Positions 29,401 through 41,400 of a stretch of DNA of 64,000 bases are shown here, in pieces. The notes beneath the pieces are model-generated. The model saw only the letters and a list, made by a program, of their open reading frames with translations. It did not search any database and was not told where the DNA came from. Every line of letters starts with the position of its first letter. Positions within the stretch are counted from its first letter, which is position 1. The DNA is from Maniola hyperantus (lineage: Eukaryota > Arthropoda > Insecta > Lepidoptera > Nymphalidae), in assembly GCF_902806685.2 (NCBI RefSeq), contig NC_048546.1, positions 14,307,891 through 14,371,890 of the forward strand, given 5' to 3'. The position numbers and the translations under genes were made by a program.

Positions 29401-32400
29401 AAGGGACTCAAAAAGATCATGAAACGTAGGCCATTCCATATATTTCCCAGAAAAGGTGGGCAAAGTTATTTTAGGTAATTTTATACTATGATTTTCTCCA
29501 TTGGCACTACTACTATTGAAAGAACTATCATTTTGTCGTCTCACAGTAAAACTCTCAAGCTTTTCCTTTAATTCTGTCTTAAATTCTAAATAAAACTCCT
29601 CTAAATTTCCAAATACATCCTGGCTGAAGTAATCATTTGTTACAGCGCTTCTATTTCTAATCAACTCCACATGATTTTTGGTAAAATTATTATATTTAGA
29701 CTCTAAAGCTTGCAATCTAGTTTCAATGTACTGACGAGTTAATCTTTCCTTTGAACACTTTTTGTAATTTGTTCTTAGTTTGTCTATTTGTGACCTTAAC
29801 TCTTCCTGGACTTGAACAAGATCCATTGTAACCTCACTTTAGCGTAATTTTTACTTTCTTCAGAATTCCGATGTTTGTTTCACAAAGAATTCGGTTCGAT
29901 TTAGGACCATGAACGTTTCGCGTAGCACTATATCACTTTTATATTACGATACTGTTATTAAATACACAATTGAGATGTTTCTATTCGTTTTATTTCATTA
30001 ATTAACAAAGTTCACAAAGTTCCTTAACCCACACATGACATTTTTGACATAAGCAAAAACTTTTTACATTTGATATTTTTCACTCGCCTTACGGCTCTGG
30101 GTTCTAGCTATGAGTTTATTAACATAGTCCGACAGTTGCCCATTCATACGTCCTCAGTAGGCCTAGTCCTAGTCCTAGTCCTAGACCTAGACCTAGGTCT
30201 ACTTAATTGTTATTACTTGTTTTGTTATCTGTATTATTAATATTTTTTTGTATTCCTTATATAATTTATATAGAAGATAGAGTCGGTGCCATTTTGCTTG
30301 TTCAATGGCCCTGTCCTTACGAAGTAATAATCAATGGCCACAAGCGACGACTCTATGAGATTGTTACAAATTGTTTTATTATGGCAACAAAAACTCTTTA
30401 TGTTAAAATTTTACAAAAAAAAATAAAAACCGACTTCGTTACACAAACACTAAAAATTGAAAAATAATTTAATTTATTACCGAATATATTATGTATACAA
30501 GAGTTAATATAGTTCCATAATAATACTTTTTGGTGCCGGTGCCAATTAGCTTTAGCTGCGCGAATTGTCTAGACTTCATATTTTTATGGGCATTCATTGG
30601 CACCGACCCCAAAAAATATTATTATGGAACTATATTAACTCTTGTATACATAATATATTCGGTAATAAATTAAATTATTTTTCAATTTTTAGTGTTTGTG
30701 TAACGAAGTCGGTTTTTATTTTTTTTTGTAAAAAATTTATTTCACAATTTTAGTGGCCCCATGGTATTATGCTATGACTGGTTAAAAATCTACTGTTTAC
30801 TAAGCTATTACACTGATCGCGAGCAATTTACTCTTATCCGTTGAGGAGTTCCAGTATCTATCTTCGATGTTCATCAGATCTTCACCAAATTGAAATGGGA
30901 CCAATTTTGAAGTATACCCTTTCAAACAAAAAAAGAAAAAAAAAAAAAAAGATTCCGACGAATTGAGAACCTCCGCCTTTATTGAAGTCGGTTAATTATG
31001 GTAGGTAGCTGGTATGTCATCTTTTAAAATAAAACTGCCTCTGTGGTGCCCTGGATGTCGCGTTGCAATCAAGAGAGCCTGAGTTCGATTAATTACATTA
31101 CATAGTTAAAAAACCGACCAAGTGCGAGAAAGGCTCGCGCAACGAGGGTTCCGTACTATAGTCGTATTTTTTCGTCAATTTGCACAATAACTAAAAAACT
31201 ATGATGTAAAAAAATAAAAATAAAAATCTGTTTTAGAATGCACAGGTAAAGCCCTTTCATATTATGATACCCCACTTGATATAGTTATCTTACTTCGAAA
31301 ATTAAAAATACTAGTTATTAGTTCATGACCACAATTAATTTATTTTTTGTGTGATGTAACCAAAAATTCACGGTTTTCAGATTTTTCCCCGAATATCTGC
31401 TATAAGAACTACCTACCTGCCAAATTTCATGATTCTAGGTCAACGGGAAATACCGGCATTTCCGGCTTTTCATTAAAAAGAAGCATATTATATTATAGAA
31501 TAGGTACTTATGTCCGTCTCTGAGATGCATACTATCTCTGTACTTTTCGACAAAGTCGGTTAAGTACACCGATGGGCCGTCAAAAGGCGACAATAAAACA
31601 CACACACACTTTTATAATATTAGTAAACTTCATAGAGTAATGTACATATCGGCCTTTAAAATGACATTTCGGCTTTGTAGAGCGTTGTCTCTGTCACTCG
31701 TACCTAGATATATGACGTTTTGTCAGTCTCAACGACGGAGAGCTCCACAAATCTAGTATCTTCTACTACCTACTTCTAAAACGATTAATGAACTCTTACA
31801 ATAACTTAACATACACTGACATTGATATCTTCCACGATTCTCTAATTAAATTTAAGAAAAAATTGTACTCCGTGAATGAGTTGACATTGTCGTAATCTTT
31901 AATCCTTAAATTGTTATCCTTATCTGACTCTTATCTAATTTAATTTAATTTTTGTGTAATGAGCAACTAACTTTATTAAATTAAGCAATTGTATCTATTA
32001 ATTTAGCTGTAGATTTATTAAAAAGTTTGTAATGTAGGTAGTTTATTGTTAACACAATCGGAGACTTATGTAATGCTGTATATGCCTATAATTGATGATT
32101 GTATTAGGACTGGAATTGTTTGTGACATGTTTTTAATATTTGTGAATGTTGTTACAATTTATCGTTGGCATATCTAATAAAATAAAATAAAATAAAGGTC
32201 GATGTACATTACTTTCTGCCGCGAACTGTGCCTAGTTCATTAAAAATTTTTCGCCGACACGTGACGTGACGTAAGAGCACAGCGAAAGTTCAAGGTAACG
32301 GGTTCAGTGCAACCGTACAGACAGCGCCAGTCGGCAGTCGCCAGTCACCGCCACTCTTACTTTCATACTTTATCTTGATATAACATCGCGGTAAAACCAC

Positions 32401-35400
32401 ACGAGTAGATATATAGACCAGAGGGGAAGCTTCATACTAGCGGCTGGCTGTAGGTTCACTCACTCTAGCGCAGCTCACGCACACCACGACGTGTCACGGA
32501 CGCTCCGTTTGCCGCCAAACTGGGCGCACGGAGCGTCCGTGGCACGTCGTGGTGTGCGTGAGCTAGTGTGAAGCTTCCCCTCTGGTCTATAATATCTACT
32601 CGTGTGGTAAAACGGCGTAACAAGATATTATGCGCTATAGTAATTAGGCCACAGGCTTTTTGAATTTTTTTGTACTTGATACTTGAGGTACCTACCTTAT
32701 ATACCTTGGGGCCGTGGGGCCCGGGGGCACGAGCTCTTTTTAAAGAAATTTCGAAAATGGTTATCGAGTCAACAAAAAAATTGTCGTTTACGGATTGTGA
32801 CGTCATTATTCACCTTTAGTACAGCGTGACATTCATGGTAAAAATATATAGTAAAAATAATGTTTTTTTAAAATTAATAATCTTTAATAATGAATTCTAG
32901 CCCCTATCCAAGACCCTATTGAGGATAACGCGTTCGGAATCGCCGTGGGCTCGGATCTTTATACGAGTACTAGGTAGATGATGCCCGCGACTTCGTCCGC
33001 GTGGATTTAGGTTTTTGAAAATCCCGTGGGAACTCTTAAATTTTCCGGGATAAAAAGTCACCTAAGTATAATGCAAGCTATCTCTGTACCAAATTTCGTC
33101 AAAATCGGTTGAACGGTTGAGCCGTGAAAAGCTAGCAGACAGACAGACACACTTTCGCATTTATAATATTAAGTATGGAAGTATGGAATGGATTTAGTTG
33201 AGACAAAAGTGAGAGTGCGTCGGAGAGCGAGTCATCCCGCGAGCGGATGCCGGGTCCATTGACCTTGACCTTACGCTCTTATGTAACTTCACGGTGCTAA
33301 CCGTACAGTAACTTTTATCTATCACAGAACGAGAAGAAGACTCAGAACGAGTTGATTATAATAAGAAAATGACCCACTGTTTACGTAAATGCTTAACAAT
33401 CAGCGCATTATGTGGCCCATCCAGCATAGTGTTGCCAGGCGTCCGGATAAAGCCGGACACAGTCAGGCTTTTTGGTTGCATGTGCGGCCTAATTAGACGG
33501 TGTCCGGCCTGTCCGGATTTTGTTAGGCTTTTTAAATTTGACCATTTTTTACATTTTGCAATAATAGTAGGTGTCAAGAATGATGATTATTCAAATAGGA
33601 CTGGTTCATTCATTAGGTTTGTTTAATTTTGTTTGATTCAAATAAGTAGTGTAAGAGATCCCACGTGGGATACGCTGGATATGCCCCACTGTAAGAGATT
33701 CCACGTGGGATACGCTGGATATGCCCCACGTTGGATAACTAGACTGCTCCACGTTGGTTAACGGGGTCCGGATGGCACAAGAGAAACAACGTCGTAACAG
33801 CACCATGTATATTTTCGAGTTAAAAGTTACGAGTCGTGTCCCAGCGTCGTCCCACGCAGTGGAAGCGAGAGGTCGGAAGCGCGACTAGTAGTGTACGACG
33901 CGACAGCCGTGTCCCGTGCACACGTCCCACGCGGTGGAAGCGAATGCCGGAAGCGCGACTGTGCTGTACGAGTAGCCGATAGCCATGTCCCGAACAAACG
34001 TCCCACGCAGTGGAAGCGCAGTCGGAAGCACGACACAGCGTACTCGTACGTTGTACGTTGGTGAATCCGAAGACTGGCGAACTCTAGGATTGAGTCGGAT
34101 TGAGTCGGATTGACAACTGATGGCTGTGGCTGGGTCTTATACTACGGCCGGACGATCTCCGCAGCGCGATGCGCTTTTGGCCAACCCACAGCCAACGCCA
34201 TCTAGTGGCAACTTGGCGAGTTCGAGGGAGTTAGCGCGATCCACACCTTGGCTAGCGCCATCTGGTTATCGCTTGTGTTACAGTCTCCCCCTCAGTTTCC
34301 GAAGGCGTCCCGACGAGGAAACTGGAGAAAGAGTTCGTTTCGTAATTTATCCCTCCTGTTGAACGTTGAATTTCATCCTCAGTGTGTTACAGTCTCCCCC
34401 TCAGTTTCCGAAGGCGTCCCGACGAGGAAACTGGAGAAAGAGTTCGTTTCGGCATTTGTCCCTCCTGTTGAATGTTGAGCTTCATCCTCCCCCTGGTTCA
34501 GAGCAGCTCCCATGGCATAACTCCAGTGAGGTCTTCGTACGTTATGTTGATAGCCATCACGTAGACTCTTGGGTCTGAGGTTTTCGATTTGCCTGTGTCT
34601 GCCGGTTGTAACCAGCAGCCCCACGTTGGGCGCCACTGTAAGAGATCCCACGTGGGATACGCTGGATATGCCCCACTGTAAGAGATTCCACGTGGGATAC
34701 GCTGGATATGCCCCACGTTGGATAACTAGACTGCTCCACGTTGGTTAACGGGGTCCGGATGGCACAAGAGAAACAACGTCGTAACAGCACCATGTATATT
34801 TTCGAGTTAAAAGTTACGAGTCGTGTCCCAGCGTCGTCCCACGCAGTGGAAGCGAGAGGTCGGAAGCGCGACTAGTAGTGTACGACGCGACAGCCGTGTC
34901 CCGTGCACACGTCCCACGCGGTGGAAGCGAATGCCGGAAGCGCGACTGTGCTGTACGAGTAGCCGATAGCCATGTCCCGAACAAACGTCCCACGCAGTGG
35001 AAGCGCAGTCGGAAGCACGACACAGCGTACTCGTACGTTGTACGTTGGTGAATCCGAAGACTGGCGAACTCTAGGATTGAGTCGGATTGAGTCGGATTGA
35101 CAACTGATGGCTGTGGCTGGGTCTTATACTACGGCCGGACGATCTCCGCAGCGCGATGCGCTTTTGGCCAACCCACAGCCAACGCCATCTAGTGGCAACT
35201 TGGCGAGTTCGAGGGAGTTAGCGCGATCCACACCTTGGCTAGCGCCATCTGGTTATCGCTTGTGTTACAGTCTCCCCCTCAGTTTCCGAAGGCGTCCCGA
35301 CGAGGAAACTGGAGAAAGAGTTCGTTTCGTAATTTATCCCTCCTGTTGAACGTTGAATTTCATCCTCAGTGTGTTACAGTAGTAATAATAAGTGCTTATT

Positions 35401-38400
35401 AAAAAAGATTGGTTCATTTATTTTGTTGTTCTTTTATTAGAATTTGAGGAGATTTTAAGGTAAAAAATATAAAAGGCTTGTTTTTTTGTGTTATACTAAG
35501 ACTGATTGTCCGGCCTTTTTTTCCCAAATGTCCGGCTAAACTGGCTGGTCTGTTCGGCTTTTTGGTTTTAAGATCTGGCAATCCTAATCCTACATACACG
35601 GTCGCAACTCGCAAGTGGGTCAATTTCTATTTGATTGTTACATATTGGCAGCAATGGTGAATCGCATTATGACAACAATGCACTTTATAGTAATTTATTC
35701 CATACACGGCTTGAGAGTTGAGACTACAGCTTTTGCCTGTTAAACATACTTATTACTTATTGGAAACTAGCTGATGCCCGCGACTTCGTCCGTGTAGTAT
35801 TAGGTTTTTAATATCCCGTGGGAATCTTCAAGTTTTCGAGATAAAAAGTAGCCTATGTCCGTCCCCGATATGCAAGCTATCTTTGTACCAAATTTCGTCG
35901 TAATTAGTTGAACGGTTGGGCCGTGAAAAGCTCGCAGACAGCCAGACAGACAGACAGATAGAAACACAGACACACTTTCGCATTTGTAATATTAGTATGG
36001 ATAATACCTATAGTCCGCAACAGGCTGAGATGGCAATCGGGGTATGAGGCGGGGGGGGGGGGGGGGACACCCCGTACACCCGCACGTCACCCGCACTCGC
36101 CCGCACCGGGTTAGAGCGGGGTAGTGCGGGGCGTGCCCTCCCCGATTGCCATTTCAACCTTTCGGATATTAGTACAGTAAATAAAGCCGTTTTTTTTAGT
36201 CAAATCTCGCAATAAATTTCCGATCCAATTTCTTTTTTTTTTTTAGGTTAAGGGTCACTTACTGACCATAGAATTACAAAATGCTGACAGATCCAGGTGG
36301 AGCTTCGATCGCAACCTTACCCTAAAAAAAAAGAAATTGAAACAGATTTACTGGACTATATTACGAAATAACAAGTTAGTAAATGTGCGATAGACTAAAC
36401 TTGAAGTAAATTGTGTAGATGCTCACACTTGTATAGCACATTCCAGTACGGCACACCTTCGAGATTGTAGCTCCGACATAAAATGTCAGTTACCAATGTC
36501 AATAACTTTGCGTACTTAACGGCAATTAAGTTACAGTTATGCTCGTTATCTGCTACTATGCATAATACGGACTACCTTTATGGCTAGCTAATTTGCCAGC
36601 GGATTATGAGGTCCTGAGTTCAAGACACTCGGGTCCCAAGATTCTAGAATGGCGACCTCGCACCAGTACAGCGTTGGAAGACCCGTCATTAGACGGACAG
36701 ACGAGTGACGACATCAAACGATTCAAGCGCGCAAGACCGTGGTGTGTGGAAGTCCCTACAAGAGACCTATGTGCTGTGGACGTCAATTGGTTGATAATGA
36801 TGATGAACTCAAATCCAGAGTCGGGCCGAAATCGTTACTTTAACAACAATAGGTGGTAAGAGAATCTTTTTTTTTTTAATCTGACTTTTTGTAAGGGCCT
36901 TTCGTTCATGTGTGGGTACGACTCAGACAAGGCGTCACAGAAAAGAACTTAGGGTTCGTCCAGTAGTTTGAACTGTTGCGTTGATAGATCAGTCAGTCAG
37001 CTTTTATTTTTAAATATAAACTAGCATATGCTCGCGACTTCGTCCGCGTGGACTACGCAAATTTCAAACCCCTATTTCACCCCCTTAGGTGTTGAATTAT
37101 CCCTTCTTCTGAATCCCTTCTTAGCGGATGCCTACGTCATATGCATGCCAAATTTCAGCCCGATCCGTCCAGTAGTTTGAGCTGTGCTTTGATAGATCAG
37201 TCGTCGGTCACCTTTTCCTTTTTTTATATTATATATTTAGATGTATGATGAAAGATGCAGTGCAAACCGCAGTCGGGGTATAAAATCTTTTTAAAATCAT
37301 CATTTTCATGAATGTTTCCGGCTTAGTCAAGCAATTTAAGCACTCGAGATTCGAGTTTCTGATATAATGTATTGTAGGTACCTTGGAATCCAACAGATTT
37401 AGATTACAATTTTTTATTCCACTGCTTTACGAAGTTTTTTGTCCGTCAATCACAACACTTGATATTTGTAACAGAAATCCTGTTGTTATCTTCAATACAG
37501 GGAATTAAAAACATGAAATACCATCACTGCACTGTAATCTTCGCACGTCCCATAGGTCAGGGCCGAAATTCGTGGGTTACTTCAACGGTGGCGTGCGAAA
37601 CGTGAATGCCATTGTTCGACACATGGTTTACGAGCAATTAACACGAGTTAACATAAGCTTGCTCAACGTTAAGTAGTAGATTGGTCATCGAACTTTTGGA
37701 CTACATAACATAATATGGGAAAGAACAATGCCGGAAAATAGAACGTAACAACTATTCTTGAGATTACAGAGTTCTTACAGTTTTTTAGGGTTCCGTACCA
37801 CAAAAGGAAAAACGGAACCCTTATAGGATCACTTTGTTGTCTGTCTGTCGGTCTGTCAAGAAACCTACAGGGTACTTCCCGTTGACCTAGAATCATGAAA
37901 CTTTGCAGGTAGGGTAGTTCTTATAGCACACGTCAAGGGAAAAATCCGAAAACCGTGAACATCACAAAAATATATTAAAATGTGTTCAAAGTAAGTTTCC
38001 CTTTTTGGGACAGCTAAGCGCCACAGACACGCATTCGGGTTTATGTCAGACATCTATTTTATTTTATTTTAGATTAATTTTACTGTAATTCCATGCAATT
38101 CGGCTGGGAAAATCGCCGCCTCTATACACGTACAGTCGTACACTATCTATAGGAGCTAAGTAAGTGCGATTGTTTTCTCGGTTGAAATGCATGGAAAGCC
38201 GTACGTATTAGTTAAGTATTTGTGATCTTTTTGTCTTCATGCTCTGTTTTTAGTTGTGTTTTTTTTTTTTTTTTTTGTTTATGTACGTTTGTCTGGTGTT
38301 GTTCTGTTTTGTACTGTGCGCTATGGTCCCAAATAAAAGGTTATTTATTTATTTATTTATTTATTATTTATAATATACCAAGTGGGGTATCATATGAAAG

Positions 38401-41400
38401 GGCTTTACCTGTACATTCTGAAACAGGTTTTAATTTATTTTTTGGTTTTTGATTTATCGTGCAAAATGTCGATAAAATACGATTTTAGTACGGAACCCTC
38501 AGTGCGCGAGTCTGACTCGCACTTGGCCGGTTTTTTTCCACGTTGTTCCTCTGAGAAATTCAATGATTCCGAACATTGTTTTGATTTTGGTTAAAAAAAA
38601 TTGATACCTTATAAGCCGATGTTGTCCATCATATTATTACCACAGATCATATTATATTGCGTGGGCGTCACTCTACCACCTATGGTGCGCATCACCTTCG
38701 CCGAGTCAGTAGGCGCAGTTCATTATATTTTATTGCATATGTTTACTTTTTACCTCCTACTGCTTGTTGAGGTTAGTAAGAATTTTTTGTTTGCTGAATT
38801 TCGTTTACTCAATGCAATACTGCTCAAGCTTAGTGTGGGGTCCGAGATTCGATCGCGGGGACGCACCTTGCAATTATACCTAAGTAACTCTGAAAAGTTA
38901 CGTGCGTTTGGATAAGTATATCTCTCTCTATATATAAAAACTAGCTTATGCTCGCGACTTCGTCCGCGTGGACTACAAAATTTCAAAATCCTATTTCACC
39001 CCCTTAGGAGTTGAATTTTCAAAAATCCTTTCTTAGCGGATGCCTACGTCATAATAGCTATCTGCATGCCAAATTTCAGCCCGATCCGTCCAGTAGTTTG
39101 AGCTGTGCGTTGATAGATCAGTCAGTCAGTCAGTCAGTCGGTCAGTCAGTCAGTCAGTCAGTCAGTCAGTCACCTTTCCCTTTTATATATATAGATAGAT
39201 GAATCGCTAAATGTGTTGCTGATCGCAAATCTCGAGAACAGCTGAACCGATTTCGCTAAATTTTTTTTATAATATTCCTTGAAGTACGATGATGGTTGAT
39301 GGTTCTTACGGAGAGAAAAATTTAAAAAATTTGACTGTTAGGCGGTACAAAGTTCGCCGGACGCCGCCGGGGCATCTAGTTATTTATACAATCATTCATT
39401 AGTTAAAGATTTCTCACAAGTTGCTTTTCAAGTAATATATTTTTTCCATAGACCTATGTATGTAGGTACTTTATAAATAAAATTAAAGTAAATCAAAATG
39501 AGTTATCGCAGAGGATAATTTCCCGGATGTCTGCATAAATAATGTAAAATAATGACCACTTTACATCGACTTGTTTACGTATCTTCGCCTTATTGTCACA
39601 TAGCAAACATATTTTATTATCTGCTAGGCATATTCTTTAACTACAGTATATAAATATTTATTAATCGTCATAAAAATTACAAAATATCACATACCTACCT
39701 ACATAAAATTACAGTTAAATTGTTGACTAACTTGACGATAGTTAGATAGGTACGTCGATAGATAAAATATGCATGACGCAGTGGTGAGCGCTTTGCTCTT
39801 ATAAATAGGAGGCCCAGGGTTCGATTCCCGGCAGGAGAAACTAGAAATTTTATAATTTCTCAATTTCCTCTGGTCTGGTCTTCGGCCGTGGCTAGTTACC
39901 ACCCTACTGTCAAAGCCGTACAGCTATGCGATTTAGCGTTTCGATACGATGCCGTGTAGAAACCACAAGGGTATGGGTTTAATCACTGATCTGTGGGTTT
40001 AATAAAACTACGGTACCCCTTCAAGGTTAGCCCGCTTCCATCTTAGACTGTATCATCACTTACCACCAGGTGAGATCGCAGTCAAGGGCTAATTTGTAAT
40101 GGAATAAAATTAAATTAAATTAAAAAAAGCAAAAAATCGGACGTCGCGTCGTCCGCGTGGACTACACAAATTTGAAACCCTTATTTTACCCCCTTAGGGG
40201 TGAATTTTCAAAAGTCTTTTCTTAGCGGATGTCTACGTCAATAGCTATCTGCATGCCAAATTTCAGCCCGATCCGTCCAGTAGTTTGAGCTGTGCGTAGA
40301 TAGATCAATCAGTCAGCCAGTCATCTTTTCCTTTTATATATGTACTTTTATATAGATATAGAAGATAACAATAAATACGAATGAAATAAGGACATTGTAA
40401 CCATTTTATGCGCCTGCGCCGGTGCCACTTTAGCACGCGATCGCACTGCAACAATGGCGCTAAACGATGCAACACAATGGCTTGTTATCCTGAGATCACT
40501 TCCATTTGCGTACGCTTGTGAAATTACTGTTTGTTTTTCCATATCAATGACTTAATTAATCATCGAGTGTAAAAGGACATGATTCTTTGACCTCTATGTA
40601 GTAAGTACCTGCATATGAAAGTCAAAGTCAAAGTCAAATGATTTATTCATAAATAGATAATAAATTACTCTTTTTGATAGTCAGATGGGTTGGGTTTGTA
40701 AGATATAGTGGTGATCATTATTACGCAAACTTAAAACTAAAGCTACGAGGGTTCCAAACGTGCCCAGGTCTGAGAAGAGCCCACAACAAACTCAGCCGGG
40801 TATTCTTTTTAATATCACCACTTTACAAAATTATTTAAACTTATCATAACTATCACATAGCCGTTAAGCAACTCATTCCCAAAATTCTAAATCTAATACT
40901 AGCTTATGTCCGCGACTTCGTCCGCGTGGACTACACAAATTTCGAACCCTTATCTTACTTTACGTAATTTTCAAAAATCCTTTCTTAGCAGATGTCAACG
41001 TAAAATAGCTATCTGCATGCCAAACAGCCCGATTCGTCCAGTAATTTGAGCTGCGCGTTGACAGATCAGTTAGGTCAGGTTAGATGACACGGATGAATGC
41101 ACTTACTAACACTACAGAGTTATTAAATTAAACTGTTCTGTTCCTCACAAACAGTCGCGAATTTCGCAAAATTTTATAAAATTACTAAAAAAAGTCTCTG
41201 ACATTATGTCAGAGGTAGAAGCCGCCTAAATAGAATCCTAACCTAAAATTAAGCAAAGAAGAAATCATTGTTAATTAAAAATAACTTTGTTTAATAATTA
41301 CATAATAAAAATAAAAAAAACACTACAGAGTACCTAAGGATAATAAATAAGCTGTGATAGCCTAGTGGTTAGGACGTCCGCATCCTAATCGGTGGTCGGG

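Larger units (their letters stand above)
24261..30134 (-). mobile_element. BEL/Pao LTR retrotransposon, structurally intact
   Basis: 5874 bp bounded by two 225-bp LTRs that I read as identical, with a GTTGC target duplication, a primer-binding site next to the 5' LTR, and a single long gag-pol frame without stops. Identical LTRs indicate a very recent insertion. It sits in the 25.8-kb intron of the CPAP1-like gene in the same orientation as that gene, so its LTR poly(A) signals could in principle act on the host transcript. No envelope-like frame is present. Confidence 0.95.
33650..35378 (-). mobile_element. Collapsed Ty3/Gypsy-like LTR-leader-LTR remnant
   Basis: Two identical 742-bp LTRs with TG...CA ends flank only 245 bp of internal sequence. 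GTAG duplications lie outside (33646-33649, 35379-35382). The internal segment keeps a primer-binding site next to the 5' (high) LTR and a polypurine tract next to the 3' (low) LTR. All gag-pol is missing. The 4-bp duplication suggests Ty3/Gypsy, but with no protein left this is an inference. The element sits inside another repeat rich in TCCGG/CCGGA motifs (33420-33640 and 35500-35600). Confidence 0.8.

Noticed and set aside
30207..30753. Frames of 86 and 62 codons with a hydrophobic start
   Set aside because: They sit in and between the arms of a palindrome, with one mirroring the other, and no homology is recognised.
33827..35349. Duplicated small frames of 69 and 80 codons
   Set aside because: They lie at identical offsets in two copies of one LTR, overlap tandem repeats and have no recognisable protein.
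39117..39170. CRISPR-like short direct repeats (CAGT)n
   Set aside because: Perfect microsatellite units without spacers, tied to a Helitron-like element.
39770..39840. tRNA-like A and B boxes (also at 45068, 61398 and 62270)
   Set aside because: The sequences cannot fold as full tRNAs and are followed by a constant SINE body, so they are SINE heads.
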